A DNA stretch of 64,000 nt from Isoetes taiwanensis. Taxonomy: Eukaryota; Streptophyta; Lycopodiopsida; Isoetales; Isoetaceae. Location: assembly GCA_021234155.1 (NCBI GenBank), contig JAJEKV010000250.1:434001-498000 (forward strand), read 5' to 3'. This document shows positions 49,623 through 59,378 of the stretch, piece after piece. The notes under the pieces were generated by a model that worked only from the letters and a program-made list of their open reading frames with translations, ran no database searches and was not told the origin of the DNA. Made by a program: the position numbers and the translations under genes. Each line of letters begins with the position of its first letter. The stretch's first letter is position 1.

Positions 49623-51248
49623 ATGAAGGCATGGGAACAAACAGTTCAATATATGGAGGAAAAGTTGGGGAAATTCTGTACAAACAGAATTGAAAAAACA
49701 AAGGCATTCATTAAATGGCAAATTAAACAATGGGTGCTAGAAAGCAGCAGAAATAAGAAAAAAAGGATCAGAGTCCCAGAGAAAGTATGCACATCAGAAT
49801 GCATAAACGAAAAAATGTGGTTACAACAACATTTATACATATCAGGAGCTGATAAAGCTGAGAATACACCAGTATTCATATGTAAGAATTATATAAGAAA
49901 ATTAGCTCTTAACAGGGTTAATAGTAGCGACTTCTCTATGTGTATTGATGAGGACGGTTTTCCATGTTCCCCATTGGCAATCAAGGATAAATGTGTACAA
50001 CACATGAAAGATATGGCTATGGTAAAGCCTAATAGGCTATTGGGACTACCGTATTTGATGGGAACTTATAAGGCACATAAGAGCAAGTTTAGATGGCTAA
50101 CAAATGCTGCAAATTGTATATTCACAGATTTGGCAGTCCTAATGACAGAAATTATTCAAACCTTAGTGCCTGCATTCAAGGAAATGTGCTATCAATTGGA
50201 CTCCAAAATTAAAAAATTTATGGGGGTCAAAACTAGATCAGTTTGGTGGATTAATTCGACTATAGATCTAGCTGTCAACCTCCCACAACATATCAGATAT
50301 ACATGGGTGGCAGATATAGCGAGATGCTATGAATCAATACCCTTGTCGGGTAATGATGGAATTACCACAATATGTGAAGTTATCTTCTCAAAAGCGTATG
50401 AAATGAATAACCCGCTTAGGTTGTATGTGCATAAAGTTGCAAATAGATACAAATGTTCTTGGAGAAAAGATGCATATAATTCAAACTCATGGGTTGAGAT
50501 CAAATTGCAAGAGCTTATTGGATTGAATAATTATCTGCTCACTAATTGCTATGTACAAGTTGGGGATAGGGTTTGGAAGCAGATAAAAGGGATCCCTATG
50601 GGATTTTCCTGTTCACCATTATGGTGTAACATATATCTGATGTTCTATGAATTCAACTTTATCAAAAGATTGGCGAGATTGGGAAAAGTGGAATATCTAG
50701 CCTTGTTTGAGTATACATTTAAATATATGGATGACCTTGGCACATTCAACAATCCAATAATGGATGCATTTGTTGACCCAAGGCAATCAAGAAATACAGA
50801 TAATCCCTTTTGGATTTATCCGTTAGAATTCCTCGACATAAAGAAGGAGGATACACAACATATTTTGACCCAATTTGCTACTGAATTACCGAGGTGTAAC
50901 TTCCTCAATATGCATATCCAGATTATAAACCAAGAACATGGGTCTTATATTACGACAAAGTTTGATAAGAGGAGATGGCTTCCATTCCAATTTGTACAGT
51001 ACATACAATTAGCGTCAAATAGGAAAATCAGTCAATGCTATAATCTGATAATAGCTCAAGTAATTAGTCTACTTTATTTATGTAATTGCCCAGATATGTT
51101 TTTGGAAGAGATAAAGAGGACCATGATGGTATTTAAGAATAACGGATTCTCTATTGACAGGCTTATAAGCACCATAAAAAAAGCTATTCATAATGCGAAA
51201 GCCCAGGGTCACAATTGGAAAAGCAAGACGGATACAGAGATATCATAG
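49623..51248 (+). CDS. ORF2 reverse transcriptase, copy A (N-terminally truncated)
   Basis: 541-codon frame, the least damaged RT in the element. RT fingers contain LPYLMGTYKAHKSKFRWLTN. Motif A is VADIARCYESIPL with the catalytic Asp near 50,313. Motif B is GIPMGFSCSP at 50589-50618. Motif C is YMDD at 50724-50735. Motif E-like CNFLNMHIQI follows. The Lys-His-Lys before the fingers Arg and the SIPL after motif A match Penelope-like RTs rather than LINE, copia or gypsy. A one-base deletion in the CCCC run near 51,205 (compare copy B) alters the last residues. The N-terminal ~100 codons seen in copy B are absent, so the chosen ATG is simply the first one available. Confidence 0.7.
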   Translation: MKAWEQTVQYMEEKLGKFCTNRIEKTKAFIKWQIKQWVLESSRNKKKRIRVPEKVCTSECINEKMWLQQHLYISGADKAENTPVFICKNYIRKLALNRVNSSDFSMCIDEDGFPCSPLAIKDKCVQHMKDMAMVKPNRLLGLPYLMGTYKAHKSKFRWLTNAANCIFTDLAVLMTEIIQTLVPAFKEMCYQLDSKIKKFMGVKTRSVWWINSTIDLAVNLPQHIRYTWVADIARCYESIPLSGNDGITTICEVIFSKAYEMNNPLRLYVHKVANRYKCSWRKDAYNSNSWVEIKLQELIGLNNYLLTNCYVQVGDRVWKQIKGIPMGFSCSPLWCNIYLMFYEFNFIKRLARLGKVEYLALFEYTFKYMDDLGTFNNPIMDAFVDPRQSRNTDNPFWIYPLEFLDIKKEDTQHILTQFATELPRCNFLNMHIQIINQEHGSYITTKFDKRRWLPFQFVQYIQLASNRKISQCYNLIIAQVISLLYLCNCPDMFLEEIKRTMMVFKNNGFSIDRLISTIKKAIHNAKAQGHNWKSKTDTEIS

Positions 51249-51985
51249 TACGTGGTATTTTAGAACTATAGGAAGCTGTATGGGAATGTCATGAAAAAAT
51301 AAAAAAGGCTGCATGGCGCCTACATGGAATGATGGAATAGCAGAACAATGAAAAAAAGGAAGAAAAAGGGTTTGTCTAAAATAACATCTGTGAACAGATG
51401 TCAAAAAATCGGCCCTATCTGCCTCGGCCGACATGCTCTGGTATGACTTTAAGATAAGTCGAATCATCCAAGTTAAGGGCCGGACATGGATCCGGAGACT
51501 GATTAGGATGCCGACATGATGAATAATGGCAAGAGCAAGCGCTGCCGCCTTGGCAGAAGATTGAATTTGCCCTGTACTTCCGGAGCTGGCAGATAATCGT
51601 CTCGGCATCTGCATAACTTGAGATGTGCAATACAGGTTAGCATTAAAAAAGGTTTTTCTGGTTAATAGAGAACATTTATTCTGTTCATAGATTCCTTTAA
51701 CTGTAGCAAATTCTAAATGCATATTATGCAGAAACGGATCCATCAAATGATCATGTGGACTTTGCCATAAAAATTAGTCTTTAAAGATCTGTGACAGTCC
51801 AGAGGTAAGCATAGTATTTAAGGCTTCTGGATTTTTTAAATCAGAAAGACTTATAATCTAGGGAATATGACATGCCTTCTCTGAAACTAAGAGAGGACAT
51901 TGATTATTTGCTTCCTAAAAGTACTTAAAGGCTCTTGTAATATTTGCTTTCAAAATTGTGACAGAATAAAAGGGGATAAGCGAAG
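51249..51985 (+). other. non-coding 5' portion of the pseudo-LTR tail
   Basis: Between the end of ORF2 and the candidate ORF1 exon. Conserved in both copies with small GC-rich differences near 51,420-51,600. No ribozyme core or other feature was identified. Confidence 0.4.
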
Positions 51986-52069
51986 ATGAGTGACATGCAG
52001 GAAGACATAAAGGATTCCAGTTTTATGGAGGTGGAGGAAGAGCCTGAGCATTTCCATGATGACACCCAG
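51986..52069 (+). CDS. candidate exon 1 of ORF1 inside the upstream pseudo-LTR
   Basis: ATG at 51986 opens 28 codons of acidic sequence (MSDMQEDIKDSSFMEVEEEP and so on), ending exactly at CCCAG with a GTCAGC donor at 52070. The phase-0 junction joins the frame that starts after TTGTATAG at 52867. The 797-nt intron would run from the pseudo-LTR into the internal region. The exon is inferred from splice sites and frame only. A competing first exon, driven by the TATA box at 52432 and ending at CAG/GTGAGC (52508), would be untranslated. Confidence 0.45.
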
Positions 52070-52431
52070 GTCAGCAAATATAAGAAATGAGATATGATAT
52101 GAAAAAGGGAGAGGCAAGTTCCAATATATGGCAGATTGCAATGATACTATGCATCTATATCTACCAAGCTAAGAACGTCCCATTTTCATGGTCTTAGTTC
52201 TTTAAATAGCTGGTAAAATATCTAGATGAAGGAACGAATATGCTTCTACTGGAATATTATATAGATGTTTTCTTATTATTTGTTCATTATTCGTTTGTGA
52301 TTATTAAATAGGGGGATGGGGTAAAGTAATAGGGAAATGTGAACAGTATGGAAGGTAGGATTTACTGCATGATGATATAAGAATGCCTTAAATTTTCTTG
52401 TTATTCATGACACCGATAACAAGGGGGGTTG

Positions 52432-52508
52432 TATAAAAAGCACTGACACCTGTCTTTCCATACCATGCATCTGTACTAACACATGTTTTTGGTTTTGGAT
52501 GGTGGCAG
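52432..52508 (+). promoter_or_regulatory. internal TATA box and strong splice donor of the Penelope-like element
   Basis: TATAAAAAG at 52432-52440 is followed by a possible short leader exon ending GGTGGCAG before GTGAGC, a near-consensus donor. The same arrangement occurs in the downstream repeat (TATA at 57819-57827). It fits a promoter in the pseudo-LTR driving ORF1 with an intron in the 5' UTR. Confidence 0.5.
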
Positions 52509-52866
52509 GTGAGCTTTTCCCCAAGAAGATAGAAATTTAAGCGCAAATCGAGTATTCATCATGTGCAGTAACTAATTGTTGTATGGATTATAAGAAAGTA
52601 CATTAATATTTCGGATCTATTACTCTAGCAGATAAATATGAGATGACAAAGGTAAAATCTTCTTACAGCTAATAGTAATATAGATCCCTAATATAGGGAG
52701 GTTGCTAAAAAAATAGCATATATATACATATAAATTTGACCAGATAATGGTTACCACCTTATGTCCTATGATTAACAAAGTCATAGACATAGTCTATATC
52801 TATTAGTTGTATACATAAACTTTGGACGTCATATAAAGTTATCTGACTAGGTGGTTTCTTGTATAG

Positions 52867-54533
52867 ATTCCTGAACAAGAAGAAGGAGCAATAGAATGGC
52901 TTCAGGAACTCAAAGATATCGGGTATGGAGAAAATCAATGGATCCCAATTCCCGTTGTTCAAAACATCATGGTGTTGATGGCGGATGCCGCAGGATTACA
53001 CGAGTACATTTTGAATAAGGAAAATGCACTAGGTGAGGATGATTTTTCAATTCTTAGTTCCCTTGATGCATCCCATTGGTTTAAGCTCTTCTATACGTAT
53101 AGAATTGGGGGTAATGTTCTTCAACAATTGAAGACATTCGAATCCCAAATATCGGATATGCTGGAATCAGAGCTGAAATTGATAAATGTATGAGGGTGTT
53201 AGAACAGTTTAAAGAATTGAAATTGGTAAATGGAGAAAAATACCCTATGCAATATTTTAGAGATGATGAAGAAACTGAAAGTGCAGCGCACATTACACCA
53301 GATGGTATGAACCCTAAGCTCAAGGGAATTAAACTGGATGAGGAGGCACAGGCCATATCAAGGGATTTTGCAGCTGAGCAGATGAGTAAATTGAATAATC
53401 ATTATCTTTTTTTCAAAAGATACCCTACCCCTGTAGTGCCTAGAAGATTTGTGGAGCAATGGGCAGCAGAAAAAAATAATAGAACATGGAAGCTCTATTC
53501 TTTCAATCTATTGGCCCCAATCCCAGTTGAAGCATATTATTATCTTGGTGGGATTGAAAATGAAAATTCTGAACCTTCAACGTGGATGGATAAATATGTG
53601 AATTTTGCAAGAAAAGGAACCAACATTCTGGAAAAAGAGACACCTATACTGAAATATAACCTAGCTATGTTTGACTCAACAAAGTGTCCAGAAGAATCTA
53701 TGTTGGCCTTGGCAAAAAAAGATATGCCCACCACTGGTAAGACAAGAGGTAAGGATTATGAGACTAGATGGCCGAACTGGAAAAGGCCGTACTGCAGATG
53801 CCCACACCCTCTGAAAACATGCAATTATATTGGAGTACTATGGTTTGATCATGTGCTGTGGTACATGATGAATAATATTGAAAAGTTCTTCAAAGGAGAC
53901 TCTGTCATATCTAGGTGGAGCCAATTCATAAACTGGACCAGCAATCCTGCAATTGAAAGTGTTATCCAACAGTGCCTAGTATTTCATTTTATTAGAAAAT
54001 TAATGATGGAAGGGTTGCTGGAGTATGTCACTGCCCCAGAAGCCAGGATGTTTGGTCAGAGCAACAATGAAAATGGGTTAAGATACATTGAAAGGCTAAT
54101 TAAGCCACCTAGTTTTTCAGAAGTCAATACGCCAGTAATGCAAAAGAGAAATAGGGATTTTGCGGATAATTTATCTTCTCCTAATAAAAGAAGCAGAGGA
54201 AGGGGAAGAGGTGCTTATAGAGGGAGATCTAGAAACATGGGATGGGGACAGGGAGAAAGAGGTAATTTTTCACAACCTCACATGGGTGGCCAGGCTGGAA
54301 GGGGTATTGGAAGTTCTGGAAGGGGACGTGGAAGAGGCGATAATAATGCGGTTGGAAGAGGTGCAACCAATTCTAGAGGTGGCAGACCTCCATCTGGGCA
54401 TTATGGTAGAGGAAGAAATTGGTCTGCCCCTGCTTCGTCTGATAGTGTACAGATGGTGAGAAGCACACAATTCCAGCAGCAAAATGAGTCACCTTTAAGA
54501 CCAAGAAACCTGAATTATCGTTGGAATAATTAA
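52867..54533 (+). CDS. ORF1 of the Penelope-like element: RGG-rich nucleic-acid-binding-like protein
   Basis: Two overlapping frames. The first, 52867-53193, encodes IPEQEEGAIEWLQELKDIGY onward and stops at TGA 53191-53193. The second, 53190-54533 (447 codons), starts at an ATG overlapping that stop (ATGA). The second frame has a charged N-terminal half, a PYCRCPHPLKTC Cys/His cluster near residue 206, and a C-terminal third densely packed with RGRGRG, RGG and GRGR motifs typical of RNA-binding or condensing proteins. The overlap may be real coupling or a single-base frameshift in one original ORF. No capsid or esterase domain was recognised. Its probable role is RNA packaging or chaperoning for the RT encoded just downstream; that is inference. 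Confidence 0.6.
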
Positions 54534-54611
54534 TGAATTGTTTTGAATGTTACTGTTATGTTGAATAGGGCTTGTTTTAAGGACTGAAATTTAGCAAAAA
54601 CTCTGCAGGAT

Positions 54612-56645
54612 ATGCAAGATGTACTGAAATATCTTGTGTTAGACAAAGGACGTTGGAAAGTTATGAAAGAATTTCCCAAAAAATTCATTTATATACACTT
54701 ATTGTATGTAAATAGAATTATGGAATTAGTTAACTTGAAAAAGCTATTTGGCATATGTTGTCTACAAGGGTTAAAAATAGAAGATCCGGATATCCTCATC
54801 AAATCCACAAGGGTTGGAAGTATCTTCCTAGCATCAAATCCTCATGGTATAAACCCAAGGACACCTTTTGCAACTTCTCATGTTATGATAATTTGAACTG
54901 TCAGTGTACAAAAATAGCATGGTTTAGGCCTTTCTTAAAGAAAGGAGAAGATGAAACGGAACATGTCATTTCCCTTTCTATAGACATATGTCTATATGCT
55001 AGGGATAATATAAAGTATGGATTAAATCATATTCATCTTCAAAGTCCTAATACAGGCCATGTTATAGATGAAGTAATGAAGGCATGGGAACAAACAGTTC
55101 AATATATGGAGGAAAAGTTGGGGAAATTCTGTACAAACAGAATTGAAAAAACAAAGGCATTCATTAAATGGCAAATTAAACAATGGGTGCTAGAAAGCAG
55201 CAGAAATAAGAAAAAAAGGATCAGAGTCCCAGAGAAAGTATGCACATCAGAATGCATAAACGAAAAAATGTGATTACAACAACATTTATACATATCAGGA
55301 GCTGATAAAGCTGAGAATACACCAGTATTCATATGTAAGAATTATATAAGAAAATTAGCTCTTAACAGGGTTAATAGTAGCGACTTCTCTATGTGTATTG
55401 ATCAAGGATAAATGTGTACAACACATGAAAGATATGGCTATGGTAAAGCCTAATAGGCTATTGGGACTACCGTATTTGATGGGAACTTATAAGGCACATA
55501 AGAGCAAGTTTAGATGGCTAACAAATGCTGCAAATTGTATATTCACAGATTTGGCAGTCCTAATGACAGAAATTATTCAAACCTTAGTGCCTGCATTCAA
55601 GGAAATGTGCTATCAATTGGACTCCAAAATTAAAAAATTTATGGGGGTCAAAACTAGATCATTTTGGTGGATTAATTCGACTATAGATCTAGCTGTCAAC
55701 CTCCCACAACATATCAGATATACATGGGTGGCAGATATAGCGAGATGCTATGAATCAATACCCTTGTCGGGTAATGATGGAATTACCACAATATGTGAAG
55801 TTATCTTCTCAAAAGCGTATGAAATGAATAACCCGCTTAGGTTGTATGTGCATAAAGTTGCAAATAGATACAAATGTTCTTGGAGAAAAGATGCATATAA
55901 TTCAAACTCATGGGTTGAGATCAAATTGCAAGAGCTTATTGGATTGAATAATTATCTGCTCACTAATTGCTATGTACAAGTTGGGGATAGGGTTTGGAAG
56001 CAGATAAAAGGGATCCCTATGGGATTTTCCTGTTCACCATTATGGTGTAACATATATCTGATGTTCTATGAATTCAACTTTATCAAAAGATTGGCGAGAT
56101 TGGGAAAAGTGGAATATCTAGCCTTGTTTGAGTATACATTTAGATATATGGATGACCTTGGCACATTCAACAATCCAATAATGGATGCATTTGTTGACCC
56201 AAGGCAATCAAGAAATACAGATAATCCCTTTTGGATTTATCCGTTAGAATTCCTCGACATAAAGAAGGAGGATACACAACATATTTTGACCCAATTTGCT
56301 ACTGAATTACCGAGGTGTAACTTCCTCAATATGCATATCCAGATTATAAACCAAGAACATGGGTCTTATATTACGACAAAGTTTGATAAGAGGAGATGGC
56401 TTCCATTCCAATTTGTACAGTACATACAATTAGCGTCAAATAGGAAAATCAGTCAATGCTATAATCTGATAATATTGGAAGAGATAAAGAGGACCATGAT
56501 GGTATTTAAGAATAACGGATTCTCTATTGACAGGCTTATAAGCACCATAAAAAAAGCTATTCATAATGCGAAAGCCCCAGGGTCACAATTGGAAAAGCAA
56601 GACGGATACAGAGATATCATAGTACGTGGTATTTTAGAACTATAG
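54612..56645 (+). pseudogene. ORF2 of copy B with the full N-terminus, disrupted
   Basis: Starts after a 78-nt gap from ORF1. The first frame from ATG 54612 shifts near 54,740-54,770 into the frame carrying HKGWKYLPSIKSSWYKPKD and the Cys-rich CNFSCYDNLNCQC segment. It runs into the RT region shared with copy A. Lesions are TGA at 55271-55273, a 32-bp deletion near 55,402 and a 16-codon deletion near 56,474. The RT core (GIPMG, YMDD at 56145-56156) is intact downstream. The C-terminus here, ending RDIIVRGILEL, is probably the ancestral one. Confidence 0.7.
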
Positions 56646-58131
56646 GAAGCTGTATGGGAATGTCATGAAAAAATAAAAAAGGCTGCATGGCGCCTACATG
56701 GAATGATGGAATAGCATAACAATGAAAAAAAGGAAGAAAAAGGGTTTGTCTAAAATAACATCTGTGAACAGATGTCAAAAAATCGGCCCTATCTGCCTCG
56801 GGCCGACATGCTCGGTATGACTTTAAGATAAGTCGAATCATCAAGTTAAGGGCGGACATGGATCAGGAGGCCCGATTAGGATGCCGACATGATGAATAAT
56901 GGCAAGAGCAAGCATTGCCGCCTTTGGCGAAGATTGAATTTGCCACAATACTTCGAGTGGCGAGATAATCGTCTCCCAACATCGCATAACTTGAGATGTG
57001 CAATACAGGTTAGCATTAAAAAAGGTTTTTCTGGTTAATAGAGAACATTTGTTCTGCTGTTGAACCATAGTGATTTCATAGATTCCTTTAACTGTAGCAA
57101 ATTCTAAATGCATATTATGCAGAAACCATGTGGACTTTGCCATAAAAATTAGTCTTTAAAGATCTGTGACAGTCCAGAGGTAAGCATAGTATTTAAGGCT
57201 TCTGGAATTTTTAAATCAGAAAGGCTTATAATCTAGGGAATATGACATGCCTTCTCTGAAACTACTAATGGAATATAAGAGAGGACATTGATTATTTTGC
57301 TTCCTAAAAGTACTTAAAGGCTCTTGTAATATTTGCTTTCAAAATTGTGACAGAATAAAAGGGGATAAGCGAAGATGAGTGACATGCAGGAAGACATAAA
57401 GGATTCCAGTTTTATGGAGGTGGAGGAAGAGCCTGAGCATTTCCATGACGACACCCAGGTCAGCAAATATAAGAAATGAGATATGATATGAAAAAGGGAG
57501 AGGCAAGTTCCAATATATGGCAGATTGAAATGATACTATGCATCTATATCTACCAAGCTAAGAACGTCCCATTTTCATGGTCTTAGTTCTTTAAATAGCT
57601 GGTAAAATATCTAGATGAAGGAACAAGTATGCTTCTACTGGAATATTATATAGATGTTTTCTTATTATTTGTTCATTATTCGTTTGTGATTATTAAATAG
57701 GGGGATGGGGTAAAGTAATAGGGAAATGTGAACAGTATGGAAGGTAGGATTTACTGCATGATGATATAAGAATGCCTTAAATTTTCTTGTTATTCATGAC
57801 ACCGATAACAAGGGGTTGTATAAAAAGCACTGACACCTGTCTTCCCATACCATGCATCTGTACTAACACATGTTTTTGGTTTTGGATGGTGGCAGGTGAG
57901 CTTTTCCCACTTGAATACAAGAAGATAGAAATTTAAGCGCAAATCGAGTATTCATCATGTGCAGTAACTAATTGTTGTATGGATTATAAGAAAGTACATT
58001 AATATTTCGGATCTATTACTCTAGCAGATAAATATGAGATGACAAAGGTAAAATCTTCTTACAGCTAATAGTAATATAGATCCCTAATATAGGGAGGTTG
58101 CTAAAAAAATAGCATATATATACACATATAT
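55044..58131 (+). repeat. downstream pseudo-LTR / copy B 3' part
   Basis: Nearly identical to 49591-52733 apart from a 32-bp deletion near 55,402, a 48-bp in-frame deletion near 56,474, a TGG-to-TGA change at 55271-55273 and small indels in the non-coding part. Confidence 0.85.
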
Positions 58132-58132
58132 A

Positions 58133-59028
58133 TCTAATATATCACCGCAGCTGCTGTTTAGTGGTTAGGCTATTGATTTGGGGTGCCCCGCATCGAAGCT
58201 CAAAACTCACTGGCAGTCGCTGGGTGCAATGAACTAGAATTAAAAAAGAAGAAGAGAGGGTGATGGGATTGATAATACAAGCATTGCGATGTTGTCTAGT
58301 GGTTCTAAGATTCCACAAGATTCAATTAGATTCTCTTAGATTTTATAAGATTCCCTTATATTCCTCAAGATATTATGTGAAGCCCCTTAGATTTTATGAG
58401 AATCCCTTAGATTCCCTTAGATTCTATAATATTTCCTCAGGTTCTATGAAGATTACCTCAAATTTGATGAGAACCCTCATATTTTATGAGATTCTTTTGA
58501 TTCTATTAAGATTCCATCAGATATTATGAGATTCTCTCAAATTCTACGAAGATTGAATTCCTTCAGAATTTATGAGATCCCTCAAATTCTCTCAAATTCT
58601 ATGAAGATTCCCTTAGATTTTATGGGATTCCCTTAGATTTTATGAGATTCTCTTGGATTCTATGAAGACTCCGCTAGATTCCCAAAATTTTACGAAGATT
58701 CCCCTACATTCCCTTAATTTCATTAGATTCCCTTAGATTCTATGAAGATTCCCCTCATCTAGAAGATTCTAGAACCTTCTAGACATTTCTAGAACTTCTT
58801 AGAACCTTCTAGAACTTCTTAGAACAATCTAGAACAATATTCCAAAACAACCTGAGATGCGAACAATCTGGACCGTAGGATCGTCAATATAGAATTTATA
58901 TAGAAACTCCCAAGCCATTTGGGCCATAGGATATGTCCCAAAGCCACGTGAGCCGTATGATCTCGAGCATACGGTCAGATAAGCGCGACAAAAATAAGAA
59001 CATATATATGTTAGATAGATATATATAT
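58133..59028 (+). mobile_element. composite repeat copy 1: tRNA-like head, AGATTC array, conserved tail
   Basis: The head 58,141-58,250 has an A-box-like TAGTGGTTAGG (58159-58169) and a degenerate B-box-like AGCTCAAAACT (58197-58207), spaced as in a tRNA-derived SINE. It is followed by AATTAAAAAAGAAGAAGAGA. An AGATTC array (58,300-58,765), the CTAGAACTTCTTAGAACC block and the tail ending ATATATGTTAGATAGATAT follow. The next copy starts immediately after. Confidence 0.55.
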
Positions 59029-59378
59029 CACCGCAGTTGCTGTTTAGTGGTTAGGCTATCGATTTGGGGTGCCCCACATCGAAGCTCAAAACTCACTGGC
59101 TGTCGCTGGGTGCAATGAACTAGAATTAAAAAAGAAGAAGAGAGGGTGATGGGATTGATAATACAAATATTGTGATGTTGTCTAGTGGTTTTAAGATTCC
59201 ACAAGATTCAATTAGATTCTCTTAGATTTTATAAGATTCCCTTAGATTCCTCAAGATATTATGTAAAGCCCCTTAGATTTTATGAGAATCCCTTAGATTC
59301 CCTTAGATTCTATAATATTTCCTCAGGTTCTATGAAGATTACCTCAAATTTGATGAGATTCCCTCATATTTTATGAGA

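Larger units (their letters stand above)
49591..52733 (+). repeat. upstream pseudo-LTR / 5'-truncated copy A
   Basis: Homology to the downstream repeat starts at GTCCTAATACAGGCCATG. Just before it, ACAGGCCATGTTAGAGAT (49565-49582) is a near-duplicate of the repeat's own first bases. It ends in a TA-rich stretch. Confidence 0.85.
49591..58131 (+). mobile_element. Penelope-like retroelement with ~3.1-kb direct repeats (pseudo-LTRs)
   Basis: Two direct repeats, 49591-52733 and 55044-58131, flank an internal region 52734-55043. Equivalently this is a 5'-truncated copy followed head-to-tail by a fuller one, with a unit of about 5.45 kb. Each repeat carries the RT core of ORF2 plus ~1.5 kb of non-coding DNA; the internal region carries ORF1 and the ORF2 N-terminus. 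Partial head-to-tail tandems are the hallmark of Penelope-like elements. The RT has K-x-HK...FRW, GIPMGFSCSP, YMDDL and FLNMHI motifs in the PLE order. No GIY-YIG domain is evident after the RT, as in endonuclease-deficient PLEs. An unclassified RT lineage is the alternative. Confidence 0.65.

Noticed and set aside
51249-52733. Hammerhead ribozyme expected in Penelope pseudo-LTRs
   Set aside because: I looked for a CTGATGA...GAAA core on both strands and did not find one. A covariance-model search would be decisive.
56600-58131. GIY-YIG endonuclease after the RT
   Set aside because: The ORF2 frame ends soon after the RT, and no GIY...YIG-like residues were seen in any frame downstream.
49591-58131. 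Telomerase, group II intron or LINE identity for the RT
   Set aside because: There is no endonuclease N-terminus, maturase X domain or TERT T-motif visible, and the K-x-HK plus YMDD plus FLNMHI order with pseudo-LTR layout fits Penelope-like elements better. A phylogeny could still change this.
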